DNA of 64,000 nt from Hydrogenophilales bacterium (GCA_902627495.1 CACOJS010000004.1:81780-145779), one strand, 5' to 3'; positions 16,826 through 26,495 are shown, counted from the stretch's first letter. A program made the numbers and translations. Notes: a model not told the origin generated them from the letters alone.

Positions 16826-18061
16826 TTAGGCTTCCAATATATAAACCCCTCCTTTAATCCAATCATCACCCTCTTTTCTAACCCTTTGGAGCGAAAAACT
16901 TGTCCTGCAAAAATTATATCTATTAGATAGCTTATTTATGTAGTTCTCCGAGTGGGCATACCGACCACTGGGCAATAATTCATATGAATCACCCTCAGCA
17001 TGTTCAGTAGAGAAGACGAATAATGCTTTTCTATTGGAGAGACGCCTGATCGATGAAAAGATATCTTCTAGGTCACCAACATAAATAAAAACATCTGCGG
17101 ATACAAAAAAATCAAACCTATCATGACGTTCATTCAAGATTTCATTAAGCTCTCCAAGGACAAGCTCATTATAAACTTTTTTTCTTTTCGAAATTTCCAG
17201 CATCTTGGGTGAGATATCGATACCAACTATCTCAGGGATTCTATCCGAAAAAACAGTACCACAAATACCAGTACCGCAGCCCAAATCAAGTCCCCTATCC
17301 ATCTTCCAATCCGGATATACACTATCCACTGAATCTCGGAGTATTGAAGGAATCTGATACCCTAAGTCGCCCACTAAATGAGAGTCAAATTTAGGGGCGT
17401 ATTCATCAAAAATCTCTTTAACAAACTCGTTTGGAGGGTGTTTAGTAGTTTTACCAAGAGCTGCGTTTAGATTGTGTCTGGTTGCTTCTTCTTCTGGGGC
17501 CAGCCTTAAAGCCATCTGGTAATTTAAAATAGCCTCTTTGGTTTTACCAATATCTTTGTATAAATTCCCAAGGTTAATGTAGGCCTCTACCATTTGAGGA
17601 TCAATTTCCAGAGCTCTTTTGAAATTTTTAATAGCTGCTTTGTTATTACCTAAATCAACTTTGATGTTTCCGATATTATTAAAAGCAGCGGCTAATGTCG
17701 GCTCATTTTTAATAGCTCTCTTGTAACATTTTATCGCCCCGTCTAGATCTCCATCTTCATGCTTTAAGTTGCCAATATTATTATGTGCATCTGCATAGGA
17801 TGGATCCACTAATAAGGCTGCTTTATAACTCCTCATAGCCTCACCTAAATTTCCCTCTTTTTCTAGAACTAGCCCTAATTCGTTGTGGGTCCCTGGGCAA
17901 GTAGGATCAATCAGTATAGCTTTCTCGAAAAAGGTTTTAGCCTCTAAACTTCTCCCCATTTCAAGATAAAGGTCAGCTAACTCCACGCACTCATCAAAAG
18001 CTTCCGGATCTTTTTCAATGGCCTTCAAGTGAGATTTGATACGACGATCAATATTTTTCAT
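16826..18061 (-). CDS. TPR protein fused to a SAM-dependent methyltransferase
   Basis: A 411-residue protein. Residues 8-200 form about five or six tetratricopeptide repeats (for example AHNNIGNLKHEDGDLDGAIKCYKRAI). Residues 210-411 are a class I methyltransferase with motif I LDLGCGTG at 258-265 and IVGIDISPKML for the SAM ribose. TPRs usually bind protein partners or peptides, so the methyl acceptor is probably a protein or a partner-bound substrate; this is inference. It lies close to the glycan locus but on its own transcript. No ribosome binding site stands out. Confidence 0.85.
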   Translation of the reverse strand: MKNIDRRIKSHLKAIEKDPEAFDECVELADLYLEMGRSLEAKTFFEKAILIDPTCPGTHNELGLVLEKEGNLGEAMRSYKAALLVDPSYADAHNNIGNLKHEDGDLDGAIKCYKRAIKNEPTLAAAFNNIGNIKVDLGNNKAAIKNFKRALEIDPQMVEAYINLGNLYKDIGKTKEAILNYQMALRLAPEEEATRHNLNAALGKTTKHPPNEFVKEIFDEYAPKFDSHLVGDLGYQIPSILRDSVDSVYPDWKMDRGLDLGCGTGICGTVFSDRIPEIVGIDISPKMLEISKRKKVYNELVLGELNEILNERHDRFDFFVSADVFIYVGDLEDIFSSIRRLSNRKALFVFSTEHAEGDSYELLPSGRYAHSENYINKLSNRYNFCRTSFSLQRVRKEGDDWIKGGVYILEA

Positions 18062-18113
18062 TTTTTGATCACAATTTAATACCTGAAGTTACTCATACAT
18101 TGAAGATTGCTAC

Positions 18114-19283
18114 TCACCCCATCAGTTGCGATCTTACTAATTGACACCAAAACTTAACTCCATGGGGTATCACGTCATCGTTAAAATCATATTGAGGGTT
18201 GTGGACCATGCAGGAACCAACCCCATCACCATTACCTATAAACACATAAGCACCTGGCTTTTCTGCCAAGATGGCGGCAAAATCCTCTGATCCCATGACA
18301 GGGTTTATATTGAGTATCACGTTTTTCTTGCCCACGATTTCCGAAGCGGTTGATACAACTTTCTCAACATCACAGGAATGATTAACTAAAACTGGACACA
18401 CCTCTTTATAAGTTATTTTACAAATGGCTCCTAAACTATTGCATATCCCTTTTACTATTTGCTCGATCTTTTCTCTAACCTTTACGCGATTTTCTGGGCT
18501 GAGCGATCTCACTGCACCCTTCAATAAAACTTCATTAGGAATGACATTATAAGAAGGCTCGCCACCACTAATATGCGTAACACTGATTACAACCGACTGC
18601 AACGGATCTACGGCTCTGCTAACTATTGACTGGAGGCTTGTAACTACTTGAGAGGCTACCATTATTGGATCTACCCCTGTGTGCGGAAGAGCCCCATGCC
18701 CACCTACTCCTTCAATACATACATCAAACTTATCAAAAGAGGCCATCATCGGTCCGTCACAGATTGCAAACTTCCCCACTGGTAATCCAGGCCAATTGTG
18801 CATACCATAATAGGCGTCAGCTGGTGCAATATCAAAAAGTCCATCATCGATCATTCTGTAAGCACCATCAAGATGTTCCTCCGCAGGCTGAAAAATAAAA
18901 TAGACTGTCCCATCAAAACCTACTGATCTAGCCAACAGCTTAGCTGCTCCTAGGAGCATTGCAGTATGGCCATCATGCCCACAGGCATGCATTTTTTTTC
19001 GAACCACTGATTTATATGGTAGGTCATTTTCCTCCGACAACGGTAAAGCATCCATGTCTGCTCTTAGTGCAATCGATCTCTCACCGTTGCCCTTACGTAA
19101 AACACCAACTACCCCCGTGCCTCCGATACCCTTTAAAACTTTTAATCCCGATTTCTGTAAAACATCAATAACAAGCTGTGAAGTGCGCTCTTCTTCATAA
19201 GCCAGCTCTGGATGACGATGAATATCATGCCTCCACCCTCGGACCTCCAAATTTAAATCCTCTACCACCTCTACAGCCGTCAT
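18114..19283 (-). CDS. M20-family amidohydrolase (hippurate hydrolase-like)
   Basis: A 389-residue zinc-dependent peptidase/amidohydrolase of the M20D group. It shows RHDIHRHPELAYEE (18-31), the metal-binding HACGHDGH (99-106), PAEE (catalytic Glu) and HNWPG, and a late PVMGSEDFA. Relatives cleave N-acyl amino acids such as hippurate or N-acetyl-indole amino acids. AGGAGG precedes the ATG. It is the last of three minus-strand genes (20977 to 18114) with a VOC protein and an enoyl-CoA hydratase, suggesting release of an acid from an amide conjugate before CoA-dependent breakdown. Confidence 0.88.
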   Translation of the reverse strand: MTAVEVVEDLNLEVRGWRHDIHRHPELAYEEERTSQLVIDVLQKSGLKVLKGIGGTGVVGVLRKGNGERSIALRADMDALPLSEENDLPYKSVVRKKMHACGHDGHTAMLLGAAKLLARSVGFDGTVYFIFQPAEEHLDGAYRMIDDGLFDIAPADAYYGMHNWPGLPVGKFAICDGPMMASFDKFDVCIEGVGGHGALPHTGVDPIMVASQVVTSLQSIVSRAVDPLQSVVISVTHISGGEPSYNVIPNEVLLKGAVRSLSPENRVKVREKIEQIVKGICNSLGAICKITYKEVCPVLVNHSCDVEKVVSTASEIVGKKNVILNINPVMGSEDFAAILAEKPGAYVFIGNGDGVGSCMVHNPQYDFNDDVIPHGVKFWCQLVRSQLMG

Positions 19284-19333
19284 AAAAAAAACCTCCTATT
19301 GACCTCTAACCTTCAACAGTTTTGCTTTAACAC

Positions 19334-20134
19334 TCAAATGTGATTTTTTCGTTCCGTTAAATTAAAACGGATACCACCAATACAAACCTTGTTATTGTCA
19401 CCTAATAACCTTTCCTTATCAGCACGCTCGAGAACCCTGTCTACCGCAATCACTTCGAGGTCAATTTCTGACAAACCCTCACCCCTACCATCACTTAAGT
19501 TAACAAAGTACAAATCAGCATTCAAAAAAGGCAAAAATAGCTGACCCTCTCGATTGCCAAGCGGTATCCCGCTAACTTTGCTCCATTGATTTCCCAGCTG
19601 CTCAGGGTTAGAACTCTGTATTCTTACCCCCCTCACTTTCCTTGCCGAGCCAACATGGTGATCATCAGTCCAACCTAATCCGCCGGCCGGATGCCAACTA
19701 CCTATAAAATTTTCATTAATGTCCCAATCTACCTCGAAAAATGCTCCACCCATGTCTCTTGGGTGCAATTGCATACAATAGAATTCATCTGTTTTCGATT
19801 CCCAAGCAACTCGAACTCCAGCGTTTTTAGCATTATTCCTAACAGCTTTTTGCACATTCTGAGCATCTGCCTGGCATATCACCATGTATCCACCATCTCC
19901 ATCCCTCCGTTTCAGGTAGCGACTCGCAGCTGTGTTCTCTGTTATTGGAGCGACAATTTCTAGGAAGTCTGTACCTATTGGTATCAGCACATTACGCAAA
20001 CCAAACTCTTTAACACTGGGATCGGTGTAACATGGCCTTACTTCAAAGACTTTCTTTAATCCTTCCAATACAGGTTCTAATTTTAAAGCAACCATGCAAA
20101 TTTGACGAAGATGGATTCCAATTTTATTTTTCAT
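19334..20134 (-). CDS. VOC/glyoxalase-like domain protein
   Basis: A 266-residue protein. The first 140 residues read as a glyoxalase/bleomycin-resistance (VOC) unit: LRQICMVALKLEPVLEGLKKVF, a LIPIGTDFLEIVAP strand, and MGGAFFEVDWD at the end of the fold. Residues 150-255 appear to be a second, diverged VOC-like unit. VOC proteins use paired beta-alpha-beta modules to hold a metal for isomerisation or dioxygenation. The His/Glu ligands cannot be assigned with confidence. It starts nine bp after the enoyl-CoA hydratase and so is in its operon. Confidence 0.7.
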   Translation of the reverse strand: MKNKIGIHLRQICMVALKLEPVLEGLKKVFEVRPCYTDPSVKEFGLRNVLIPIGTDFLEIVAPITENTAASRYLKRRDGDGGYMVICQADAQNVQKAVRNNAKNAGVRVAWESKTDEFYCMQLHPRDMGGAFFEVDWDINENFIGSWHPAGGLGWTDDHHVGSARKVRGVRIQSSNPEQLGNQWSKVSGIPLGNREGQLFLPFLNADLYFVNLSDGRGEGLSEIDLEVIAVDRVLERADKERLLGDNNKVCIGGIRFNLTERKNHI

Positions 20135-20143
20135 CTAGTCGCT

Positions 20144-20977
20144 CTAGTGACCTTTAAATGAGGGTTGTCTTTTCTCGGCAAAGGCTATCGCCGCATTTTT
20201 GTGATCATGGGTCTCAAAACAGCTAATATGATGAGTAGCTTCCAGATCCATACAATCTAATAGGTCGCCACTACTTACCGCCCTATTTAAATTTTCTTTC
20301 ATGTGCCGATAAGCAACTGACGGCCCCTCAGCCAAACGTCTGGCTATATTCATGGCTTTTTCCTGTACTTGATCATCGGGGCAAACCCAATTTACCAGGC
20401 CTAGCGACAGGGCTTCATGGGCATCAATTCGATCAGATAAAAAATACAATTCGCTCGCTTTAGCTTTCCCTACCAGCCGACTCAAAAGAAACGTGCCACC
20501 GTAATCGCCAGAAAGCCCAACTTTTGCAAAAGCTGTCGTTAAAATGCCTTTCTCCGAAATCAACCGTAAATCACAAGCCAGTGCTAAAGATAATCCCGCC
20601 CCGGCGGCCGCACCAGGCAGCACTGCCATCGTGGGCTTTGGCATACTATAGAGCCTTCCTGAGGTATTTCTTTGGGATAACCGCTGATTGTGAATTTTGG
20701 CATCTGTACTTACTTGTTCTCCCGCATCCCCAGTTGCTTCTTTTGCAAAAGCCTTTACGTCCCCTCCAGAACAAAAAGCTGCACCAGCACCGGTTAACAC
20801 TACGCATTTAACTTTAGGATTAGCTTCTGCCCTACCCAACAAAACGTTCATCGCTGAGAGCATCTCTAAAGTGAGAGCATTCTTTGCCTTTGGCCTGTTC
20901 ATAGTTAAAATCAACACCCCATCGAGCAATTCAGCCAAAAGAGTATCCGTATTCGTTTCAATTTTACCGTATTCCAC
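20144..20977 (-). CDS. Enoyl-CoA hydratase/isomerase family protein
   Basis: A 277-residue crotonase-fold enzyme: MNRPKAKNALT (residues 28-38), the oxyanion-hole stretch GAGAAFCSGGDVKAFAKE, and PGAAAGAGLSLALACDLRLIS. The first catalytic Glu position of true hydratases (near VGLSGDYGGTFLLSRLVG) carries Asp, so the exact reaction is open. The start is a GTG with GAGGAAG upstream. First gene of the operon reading towards 18114; divergent from the similar enzyme at 21088. Confidence 0.85.
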   Translation of the reverse strand: MEYGKIETNTDTLLAELLDGVLILTMNRPKAKNALTLEMLSAMNVLLGRAEANPKVKCVVLTGAGAAFCSGGDVKAFAKEATGDAGEQVSTDAKIHNQRLSQRNTSGRLYSMPKPTMAVLPGAAAGAGLSLALACDLRLISEKGILTTAFAKVGLSGDYGGTFLLSRLVGKAKASELYFLSDRIDAHEALSLGLVNWVCPDDQVQEKAMNIARRLAEGPSVAYRHMKENLNRAVSSGDLLDCMDLEATHHISCFETHDHKNAAIAFAEKRQPSFKGH

Positions 20978-21087
20978 TTGTCTTCCTCACTCTGATTATT
21001 TTATCTGGCCTCACACTATTCAGTAATTGATAAATCAATTATATTCAATGTAACACTATATTATAAATTCACAAGGAAAAATACATC

Positions 21088-21927
21088 ATGATTTACGAAG
21101 ACGTTGTGTATGAAAAAAAAGAAAAAATCGGTGTTATTACTCTCAATAGACCTGAAAAATTGAACGCCTGGACAGAGGCTATGGAAATCAGTGTGCACCA
21201 AATCATGACAGAGGCAAATCAAGACTCAGATATATCAGCAATTATTCTTACAGGAAAGGGAAGAGGCTTTTGTGCCGGAGCAGATATGGGGCGCCTTACT
21301 GATCTTCAGGATGATTCCCAAAGATCCACCAGAGGATCTGACAGTACACGGGCAGTTAATAACAAAATTACAGAGGGTCTCAGTCTGCCCGGAGATTTTT
21401 CAATGAGATACACATACTTTCCCACTGTAGCAAAACCAATAATAGCGGCAATTAATGGGCCAGTAGCAGGGCTAGGTCTAATTATGTCATTATATTGTGA
21501 TATTCGCTTTGCATCAGACCTTGCAGTATTCTCGACGGCTTTCTCTCGGAGAGGTTTGATTGCTGAACATGGAATATCGTGGATACTTCCTAGACTAGTT
21601 GGACATGCAAATGCACTAGACTTGCTTTTTTCAGCCAGAAAAATCAATGCCGTTGATGCAAAAAAAATGGGTCTGGTAAATGATGTATTCCCGGCGGATA
21701 ACTTTATGGAATGTGTTTTTAGCTATGTAAGAGATCTAGTAAATCTGTCATCACCTCGATCTATTAGGATTATGAAACAACAGGTATACTCAGCCATGAT
21801 GCAACACTTAGAGCAGTCAGTTCTAGTTGCCAACAGCGAAATGCCAGCAAGCTTTGAGTCAGATGATTTTAAAGAAGGGGTTGCACATTTTGTTGAAAAA
21901 CGGGAACCTCGGTTTACTGGAAATTAA
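21088..21927 (+). CDS. Enoyl-CoA hydratase/isomerase family protein
   Basis: A 279-residue crotonase-fold protein: GVITLNRPEKLNAWTEAM (14-31), oxyanion-hole GKGRGFCAGADMGRL, and the second NGPVAGLGLIMSLYCDIRFASD with FSRRGLIAEHGISWILPRLVG, where the Glu of AEHG sits at a usual catalytic position. Likely a hydratase in breakdown of an acyl- or aryl-CoA. It leads a plus-strand group with dienelactone hydrolase, a Baeyer-Villiger monooxygenase and an aldo/keto reductase. Confidence 0.87.
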   Translation: MIYEDVVYEKKEKIGVITLNRPEKLNAWTEAMEISVHQIMTEANQDSDISAIILTGKGRGFCAGADMGRLTDLQDDSQRSTRGSDSTRAVNNKITEGLSLPGDFSMRYTYFPTVAKPIIAAINGPVAGLGLIMSLYCDIRFASDLAVFSTAFSRRGLIAEHGISWILPRLVGHANALDLLFSARKINAVDAKKMGLVNDVFPADNFMECVFSYVRDLVNLSSPRSIRIMKQQVYSAMMQHLEQSVLVANSEMPASFESDDFKEGVAHFVEKREPRFTGN

Positions 21928-21995
21928 ATGCGTGTGAGGATTATATAAATCAAAAGAATATGTGCGATGATTTTTAAATATGAAAAGGTTAAAAA

Positions 21996-22730
21996 ATGAT
22001 TGAAAAAAACCAAAATATAATAACACCTGACGGTGAGATGAATACCTTTATTGTCCATCCTGATGAAGGACAACCACACCCGGTTGTTCTGTTCTTGATG
22101 GACGCGCCGGGAAAGCGCGAAGAATTGCACGATATGGCACGTAGGATTGCAACGGCGGGTTATTTTGTGCTACTTCCTGACCTGTATTATCGTGTGGCAC
22201 CCGGATTTAAGATTGATGGTACTGAACAGAGTCGAGAAATTATGTATAAGCATATGAAGTCTTTGAAAAACGCGATGGTTGTAAATGACTGCAAAATGAT
22301 GCTTGATTACGCTCAAGACAATCCAGCGGCGAAAGGAGGTCCTGTCGGCTGTGTTGGCTATTGCATGAGTGGCCCATTCGCCTTTGCAGCAGCTGCCCAC
22401 CTAGGTGAGCGTATCAAAGCAGCTGCATCTTTTCACGGCGTTTCATTGTTCAGCGATCAAAGTGACTCCCCCCACCTAGACGCTCAAAAAATACAGGGAG
22501 AGATTTACTTTGGTTATGCCGAGAAGGATGAACATGCCCCACAAGAAATGATTGATGGCCTCCAACATTATCTTGCAAAAACATCGATTAATTACAGGTT
22601 AGAACTGTATCCTGGCACAGGCCATGGTTTTGTTTTTCCCAAACGTACTGGTTTTTATCATAAACCATCGGCAGAAAAACACTGGGAGAGGCTATTAAGC
22701 TTGTTTGAACGAAACCTGAAACTTCGCTAA
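21996..22730 (+). CDS. Dienelactone hydrolase family protein
   Basis: A 244-residue alpha/beta hydrolase. The nucleophile is Cys123 in GYCMSG, the cysteine version that marks dienelactone hydrolases, with Asp178 (EKDEH) and His210 (GTGHGF) completing the triad. It would open lactones from ring-cleavage or Baeyer-Villiger products. The monooxygenase 18 bp downstream makes esters or lactones, so the two fit as consecutive steps. Confidence 0.87.
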   Translation: MIEKNQNIITPDGEMNTFIVHPDEGQPHPVVLFLMDAPGKREELHDMARRIATAGYFVLLPDLYYRVAPGFKIDGTEQSREIMYKHMKSLKNAMVVNDCKMMLDYAQDNPAAKGGPVGCVGYCMSGPFAFAAAAHLGERIKAAASFHGVSLFSDQSDSPHLDAQKIQGEIYFGYAEKDEHAPQEMIDGLQHYLAKTSINYRLELYPGTGHGFVFPKRTGFYHKPSAEKHWERLLSLFERNLKLR

Positions 22731-22748
22731 ATACAAAGCTACTAAAAA

Positions 22749-24377
22749 ATGACAAAAACAGTATCAAACAGGGACTCCAAGACAAATCATTTTGACATAA
22801 TAGTTATAGGGGCTGGACTAGGAGGGCTTTACACACTCCACAAAATGCTCGGACAGGGTTACAACGTGATAGCTGTGGAACAGGGGAAACGAATTGGAGG
22901 AACTTGGTTTTGGAATCAATATCCAGGCTGCAGGTGTGATGTCGAATCGCTAGAATACTCTTATTCTTTCTCCGAAGAACTTCAGCAGGAATGGCATTGG
23001 CCAGAAAAATATAGCAAACAAACTGATATTTTGAAATATATAAACCATGTTGCTGACCGCTTTTCCCTCAAGCAAAAAATAGTACTTAATACTAAAATAA
23101 TTGATGCCAGATATGACCAAATCGACAATATTTGGCGACTAAGATCGAGTAAAAATGACAGCTATAGCTGTGATTTTTGCATCATGGCAACCGGAAACTT
23201 GTCAGTCCCCAACCCGCCAAAGTTCCCGAGGCTTGAGGAATTTCGCGGAGATTCGTATCACACCGGTTTATGGCCGTCAAAACACATTGACTTTTCAAAC
23301 AAAAGAGTCGGATTGATTGGGACTGGTTCTAGCGGGGTACAAGCATCAACCGAAATTGCTAAAAACGCGAAGCACCTATACGTCTTCCAAAGAACAGCTA
23401 ATTTTAGTTTGCCAGCTAGAAATAAGCCGAGTGATCCGCGGACAGTAGAGGCTCACAAAAGAGAATATGAGAAGAAAAGGCAAGCTGCATTTGCGACACC
23501 GTTTGGTATTTCAGGATACCCACCCCCCACAAAATCAGCACTGGAGGTTAATGATCAAATTCGGAATCAAATTTTTGAAGAAAAATGGCTAGAAGGAGGG
23601 ACCATTTCATTCCTCTATAGCTTTACGGATCTATTAACCAATCAAACCGCTAATGATTATGCTAGTGAATTTGTAAGGAAAAAAATCCGAAAAATTGTCA
23701 AAGATCCAAAAACGGCGGAATTGTTGTGTCCTCACAGCCACCCAATAGGAACAAAAAGATTGATATTAGATTCTGGATACTATGATATGTTTAACCAAGA
23801 CAATGTACAACTCATTGATATTAAAAATAACCCAATAACAGGCTTCACGGAAAACGGAATAATAGTGAAGGCCAAAGAATATTTACTAGACGCTATAGTC
23901 TTTGCAACGGGTTTTGATGCCATGACCGGAGCCTTACACAACATTGATATCTATAATCACAGAGGAATTTCGCTAAAACAGAAATGGAAGGAAGGACCCC
24001 TAACATATCTCGGTCTCATGACCGCTGATTTTCCAAATTTTTTTATGATCACTGGACCTCAAAGTCCTGGGGTTAAAAGCAATATGATCCTTTCTATCGA
24101 ACAGCATGTCAACTGGGTAGCTCAATGCTTAGAGACAATGAGGAAAAGTGGTAAAAGGACTATTAATGCTAAGGAAACGTCCGAAAAGTCTTGGGTAAAT
24201 CACTGCAAAGAGGTTGCAGATAAAACTCTTTATCCACTTGGAAATTCCTGGTACCAAGGCGCAAATATTCCAGGTAAAAAAAAGGTTTTTATGCCGTACA
24301 TTGGAGGCGTCCAAAAATACAAGAATATATGCGATGAAATTGTGCGCCAAGGATATCCAGGCTTTCATCTCTCATAG
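22749..24377 (+). CDS. Baeyer-Villiger flavin monooxygenase
   Basis: A 542-residue class B flavoprotein monooxygenase. It has an FAD site GAGLGG (21-26), the diagnostic Baeyer-Villiger fingerprint FRGDSYHTGLWP (165-176, FxGxxxHxxxWP), and an NADPH site GTGSSG (191-196). It inserts oxygen next to a ketone of a cyclic or aryl substrate to give a lactone or ester. Length matches cyclohexanone/phenylacetone monooxygenases. The neighbouring dienelactone hydrolase could hydrolyse the product. Confidence 0.92.
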   Translation: MTKTVSNRDSKTNHFDIIVIGAGLGGLYTLHKMLGQGYNVIAVEQGKRIGGTWFWNQYPGCRCDVESLEYSYSFSEELQQEWHWPEKYSKQTDILKYINHVADRFSLKQKIVLNTKIIDARYDQIDNIWRLRSSKNDSYSCDFCIMATGNLSVPNPPKFPRLEEFRGDSYHTGLWPSKHIDFSNKRVGLIGTGSSGVQASTEIAKNAKHLYVFQRTANFSLPARNKPSDPRTVEAHKREYEKKRQAAFATPFGISGYPPPTKSALEVNDQIRNQIFEEKWLEGGTISFLYSFTDLLTNQTANDYASEFVRKKIRKIVKDPKTAELLCPHSHPIGTKRLILDSGYYDMFNQDNVQLIDIKNNPITGFTENGIIVKAKEYLLDAIVFATGFDAMTGALHNIDIYNHRGISLKQKWKEGPLTYLGLMTADFPNFFMITGPQSPGVKSNMILSIEQHVNWVAQCLETMRKSGKRTINAKETSEKSWVNHCKEVADKTLYPLGNSWYQGANIPGKKKVFMPYIGGVQKYKNICDEIVRQGYPGFHLS

Positions 24378-24418
24378 GTTTTAGTGCTAGTTTTAGAGAT
24401 CACATATCGAGGTAAAAT

Positions 24419-25423
24419 ATGAAAAAGCGTCAACTTGGCCAAAATGGCCCCTTTGTCTCAGTAGTTGGAATTGGAGCAATGTCATTTACAAATTTTTATG
24501 GCAAGACTAATGAGGTAGAGTCACACGAAGTTCTCAAAGAGGCTCTAAATCTAGGCATCGATCACATCGATACCTCCAATGTATATGGAATGGGGAAATC
24601 TGAAAGTGTTATAGGTAATTTTTTATCTAAACAAGGTAAACAGAAGGATGGTCTATTTACTATAGCTACAAAAGCTGCGATAACAAAAGACCCGAAAACT
24701 GGGCAAAGGGTATTTGATAACACTAAAAGACATCTCACAGCAGAACTAGAGGGTAGCTTAAAGAGGTTGGGGCTCGAGTGCGTTGATCTGTTTTATATCC
24801 ACCGTAGGGATCCTAATGTAGAAATAGAAGAAGTTACGGAAACACTATTAGCATTAGTAGCTCAAGGAAAAATAAAGCAATTTGGTTTCTCTGAAATAGC
24901 ACCGTCCTCTCTAACTAGAGCTCAGAACATTGGACCGGTAGCTGCTGTCCAATCAGAGTACTCGCTTGCAACTCGAAGCCCAGAACTCGGCCTTCTGCAA
25001 ACCACAAAAAAGTTTGGCACGTCACTGGTGGCATTCTCGCCAGTGGGTAGGGGCCTCTTAACAGATACCCCGCACACAGCATCAGCTATAGATAAAATGG
25101 ACTTTTTAAAACAAGTTCCCCGTTTTCAAGAACCCCATCTTAGTGCTAACAATATGCTTGCTGGAAGGTTTCGAGAGTTAGCTGGCGAAATTAATACTCC
25201 CACAGCATCCATTGCAATTGCCTGGCTATTGCAAAAGGCCGAAAATATTATCGTGATTCCTGGCACGAGATCACCTCGTCACTTACGAGAACTAGCTGAG
25301 GGTGCCTCCTTAACATTAGATCACCAAATATTGTCAGAGATTGATATAGCTCTGCCAGTGGGGTGGGCACATGGTGATCGCTACTCCACCAGTCAATGGG
25401 AAGGTCCTGAGCGATATTGTTGA
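24419..25423 (+). CDS. Aldo/keto reductase
   Basis: A 334-residue (beta/alpha)8 aldo/keto reductase: MKKRQLGQNGPFVSVVGIGAMSF at the start, DHIDTSNVYGMGKSE with the catalytic Asp/Tyr, KAA for the catalytic Lys, and the NADPH-binding IPGTRSPRHLRE near the C-terminus. GAGG lies before the ATG. Last gene of the plus-strand catabolic group and convergent with the next gene. It may interconvert the ketone substrate of the monooxygenase and the alcohol; this is inference. Confidence 0.88.
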   Translation: MKKRQLGQNGPFVSVVGIGAMSFTNFYGKTNEVESHEVLKEALNLGIDHIDTSNVYGMGKSESVIGNFLSKQGKQKDGLFTIATKAAITKDPKTGQRVFDNTKRHLTAELEGSLKRLGLECVDLFYIHRRDPNVEIEEVTETLLALVAQGKIKQFGFSEIAPSSLTRAQNIGPVAAVQSEYSLATRSPELGLLQTTKKFGTSLVAFSPVGRGLLTDTPHTASAIDKMDFLKQVPRFQEPHLSANNMLAGRFRELAGEINTPTASIAIAWLLQKAENIIVIPGTRSPRHLRELAEGASLTLDHQILSEIDIALPVGWAHGDRYSTSQWEGPERYC

Positions 25424-25448
25424 TTCATCCCTCCCCTACCGCTTATTT

Positions 25449-26495
25449 CTACTGTCGGACAGTAATTTGAAATAATCGAAAATATGTTTGGTATATTCTC
25501 TCATTTTCGGGTAGCGGAAGGGGCTGAGCCAGAATGATAGCTTTTTCAACAGCCTCATCATAGGCCTGGTTACCACTCGTGCTAATGAGTTTGGTTCTTA
25601 AAACTATCCCTGAAGGAGTAACTAAAACCTGAAATGTGGCTCCATTACCATCAACCTTTAAAGGAAAAGAAACTCGAGATTGGACATGGCTTCCTATCTT
25701 ATCCATATATTCCTCTACAATAACTGAGGTGAGTTGTTCGTGAGTAATGTCCACACTTGTGGATTTCTCACTCGGAGGATTAGCAACTAGAATTTCGTCA
25801 GGGATCCCGCTGGATTGGGCCATTATCATTGTCTTTTCCTCTACCTTCAAAACCAATTCCTCAACAAATTCCTCAGGTTTTTTTTCCGACACTATGTCTG
25901 ACAACCTAGACATATCTCTGACCTCCAGCAAATCCATTGACTTGTCCTGGAAGCTTGTCTTCAGTTCATTATCAACCTTAAAGGAATCTAATCCTTGGGT
26001 TAGGTTTAGAGCTAAAAACCCAAAAAAAAGGAATACGCCTAGAAAGGCGATAGAAAAAATTCTAAACAAAAGGATGAAACCTGAATGAACTCTACACAAA
26101 GTTAAAATAAAATATGTAGAAAACCCATATGGAGCTCTTAACAGACTTATGAGAGCTACCCAGATTTGAGCACTAAACTCTACCAACACGTACCTTAGGT
26201 ACCTGTAAAATTGAAACCAAAGGACTAAAGAAATAAAGAAGGATTTAACTCCGGAGAAATCAGATTTATTGAAGCCCAAAAACCCCAAAAGTGCTGACTG
26301 AATAGATATGTTAATAACAAAATCTCCCGGCCAGAAAAACAACCATTCCGCCCAAAGCATAACATCGACGAGCCCCAAGTCTCCATCCATATTGGCATCA
26401 ACAATGAAGCTCCACAACCGTCCCGATTCCAGATGCCAGTTAGCAACAGCATTAATGGGTAACAAAATTCCAATAATAAATACTACTTTTATCAT
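25449..26495 (-). CDS. Membrane protein with dockerin-like loop and TolA/TonB-like C-terminal domain
   Basis: A 348-residue protein of unusual layout. After a possible signal peptide (1-18) comes a calcium-loop D33-A-N35-M-D37-G-D39-L-G-L-V-D44, matching the dockerin/EF-hand pattern DxNxDGxxxxxD, then W/F-rich sequence and four or five membrane segments (about 55-170). A charged linker follows. The last 90 residues (VEEYMDKIGSHVQSRVSF onward, with VLVTPSGIVLRTKLISTSG and AYDEAVEKAI) read as a TolA/TonB C-terminal domain. I know no named protein with this set. Perhaps an envelope-spanning partner of an exported complex. Confidence 0.7.
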   Translation of the reverse strand: MIKVVFIIGILLPINAVANWHLESGRLWSFIVDANMDGDLGLVDVMLWAEWLFFWPGDFVINISIQSALLGFLGFNKSDFSGVKSFFISLVLWFQFYRYLRYVLVEFSAQIWVALISLLRAPYGFSTYFILTLCRVHSGFILLFRIFSIAFLGVFLFFGFLALNLTQGLDSFKVDNELKTSFQDKSMDLLEVRDMSRLSDIVSEKKPEEFVEELVLKVEEKTMIMAQSSGIPDEILVANPPSEKSTSVDITHEQLTSVIVEEYMDKIGSHVQSRVSFPLKVDGNGATFQVLVTPSGIVLRTKLISTSGNQAYDEAVEKAIILAQPLPLPENERIYQTYFRLFQITVRQ

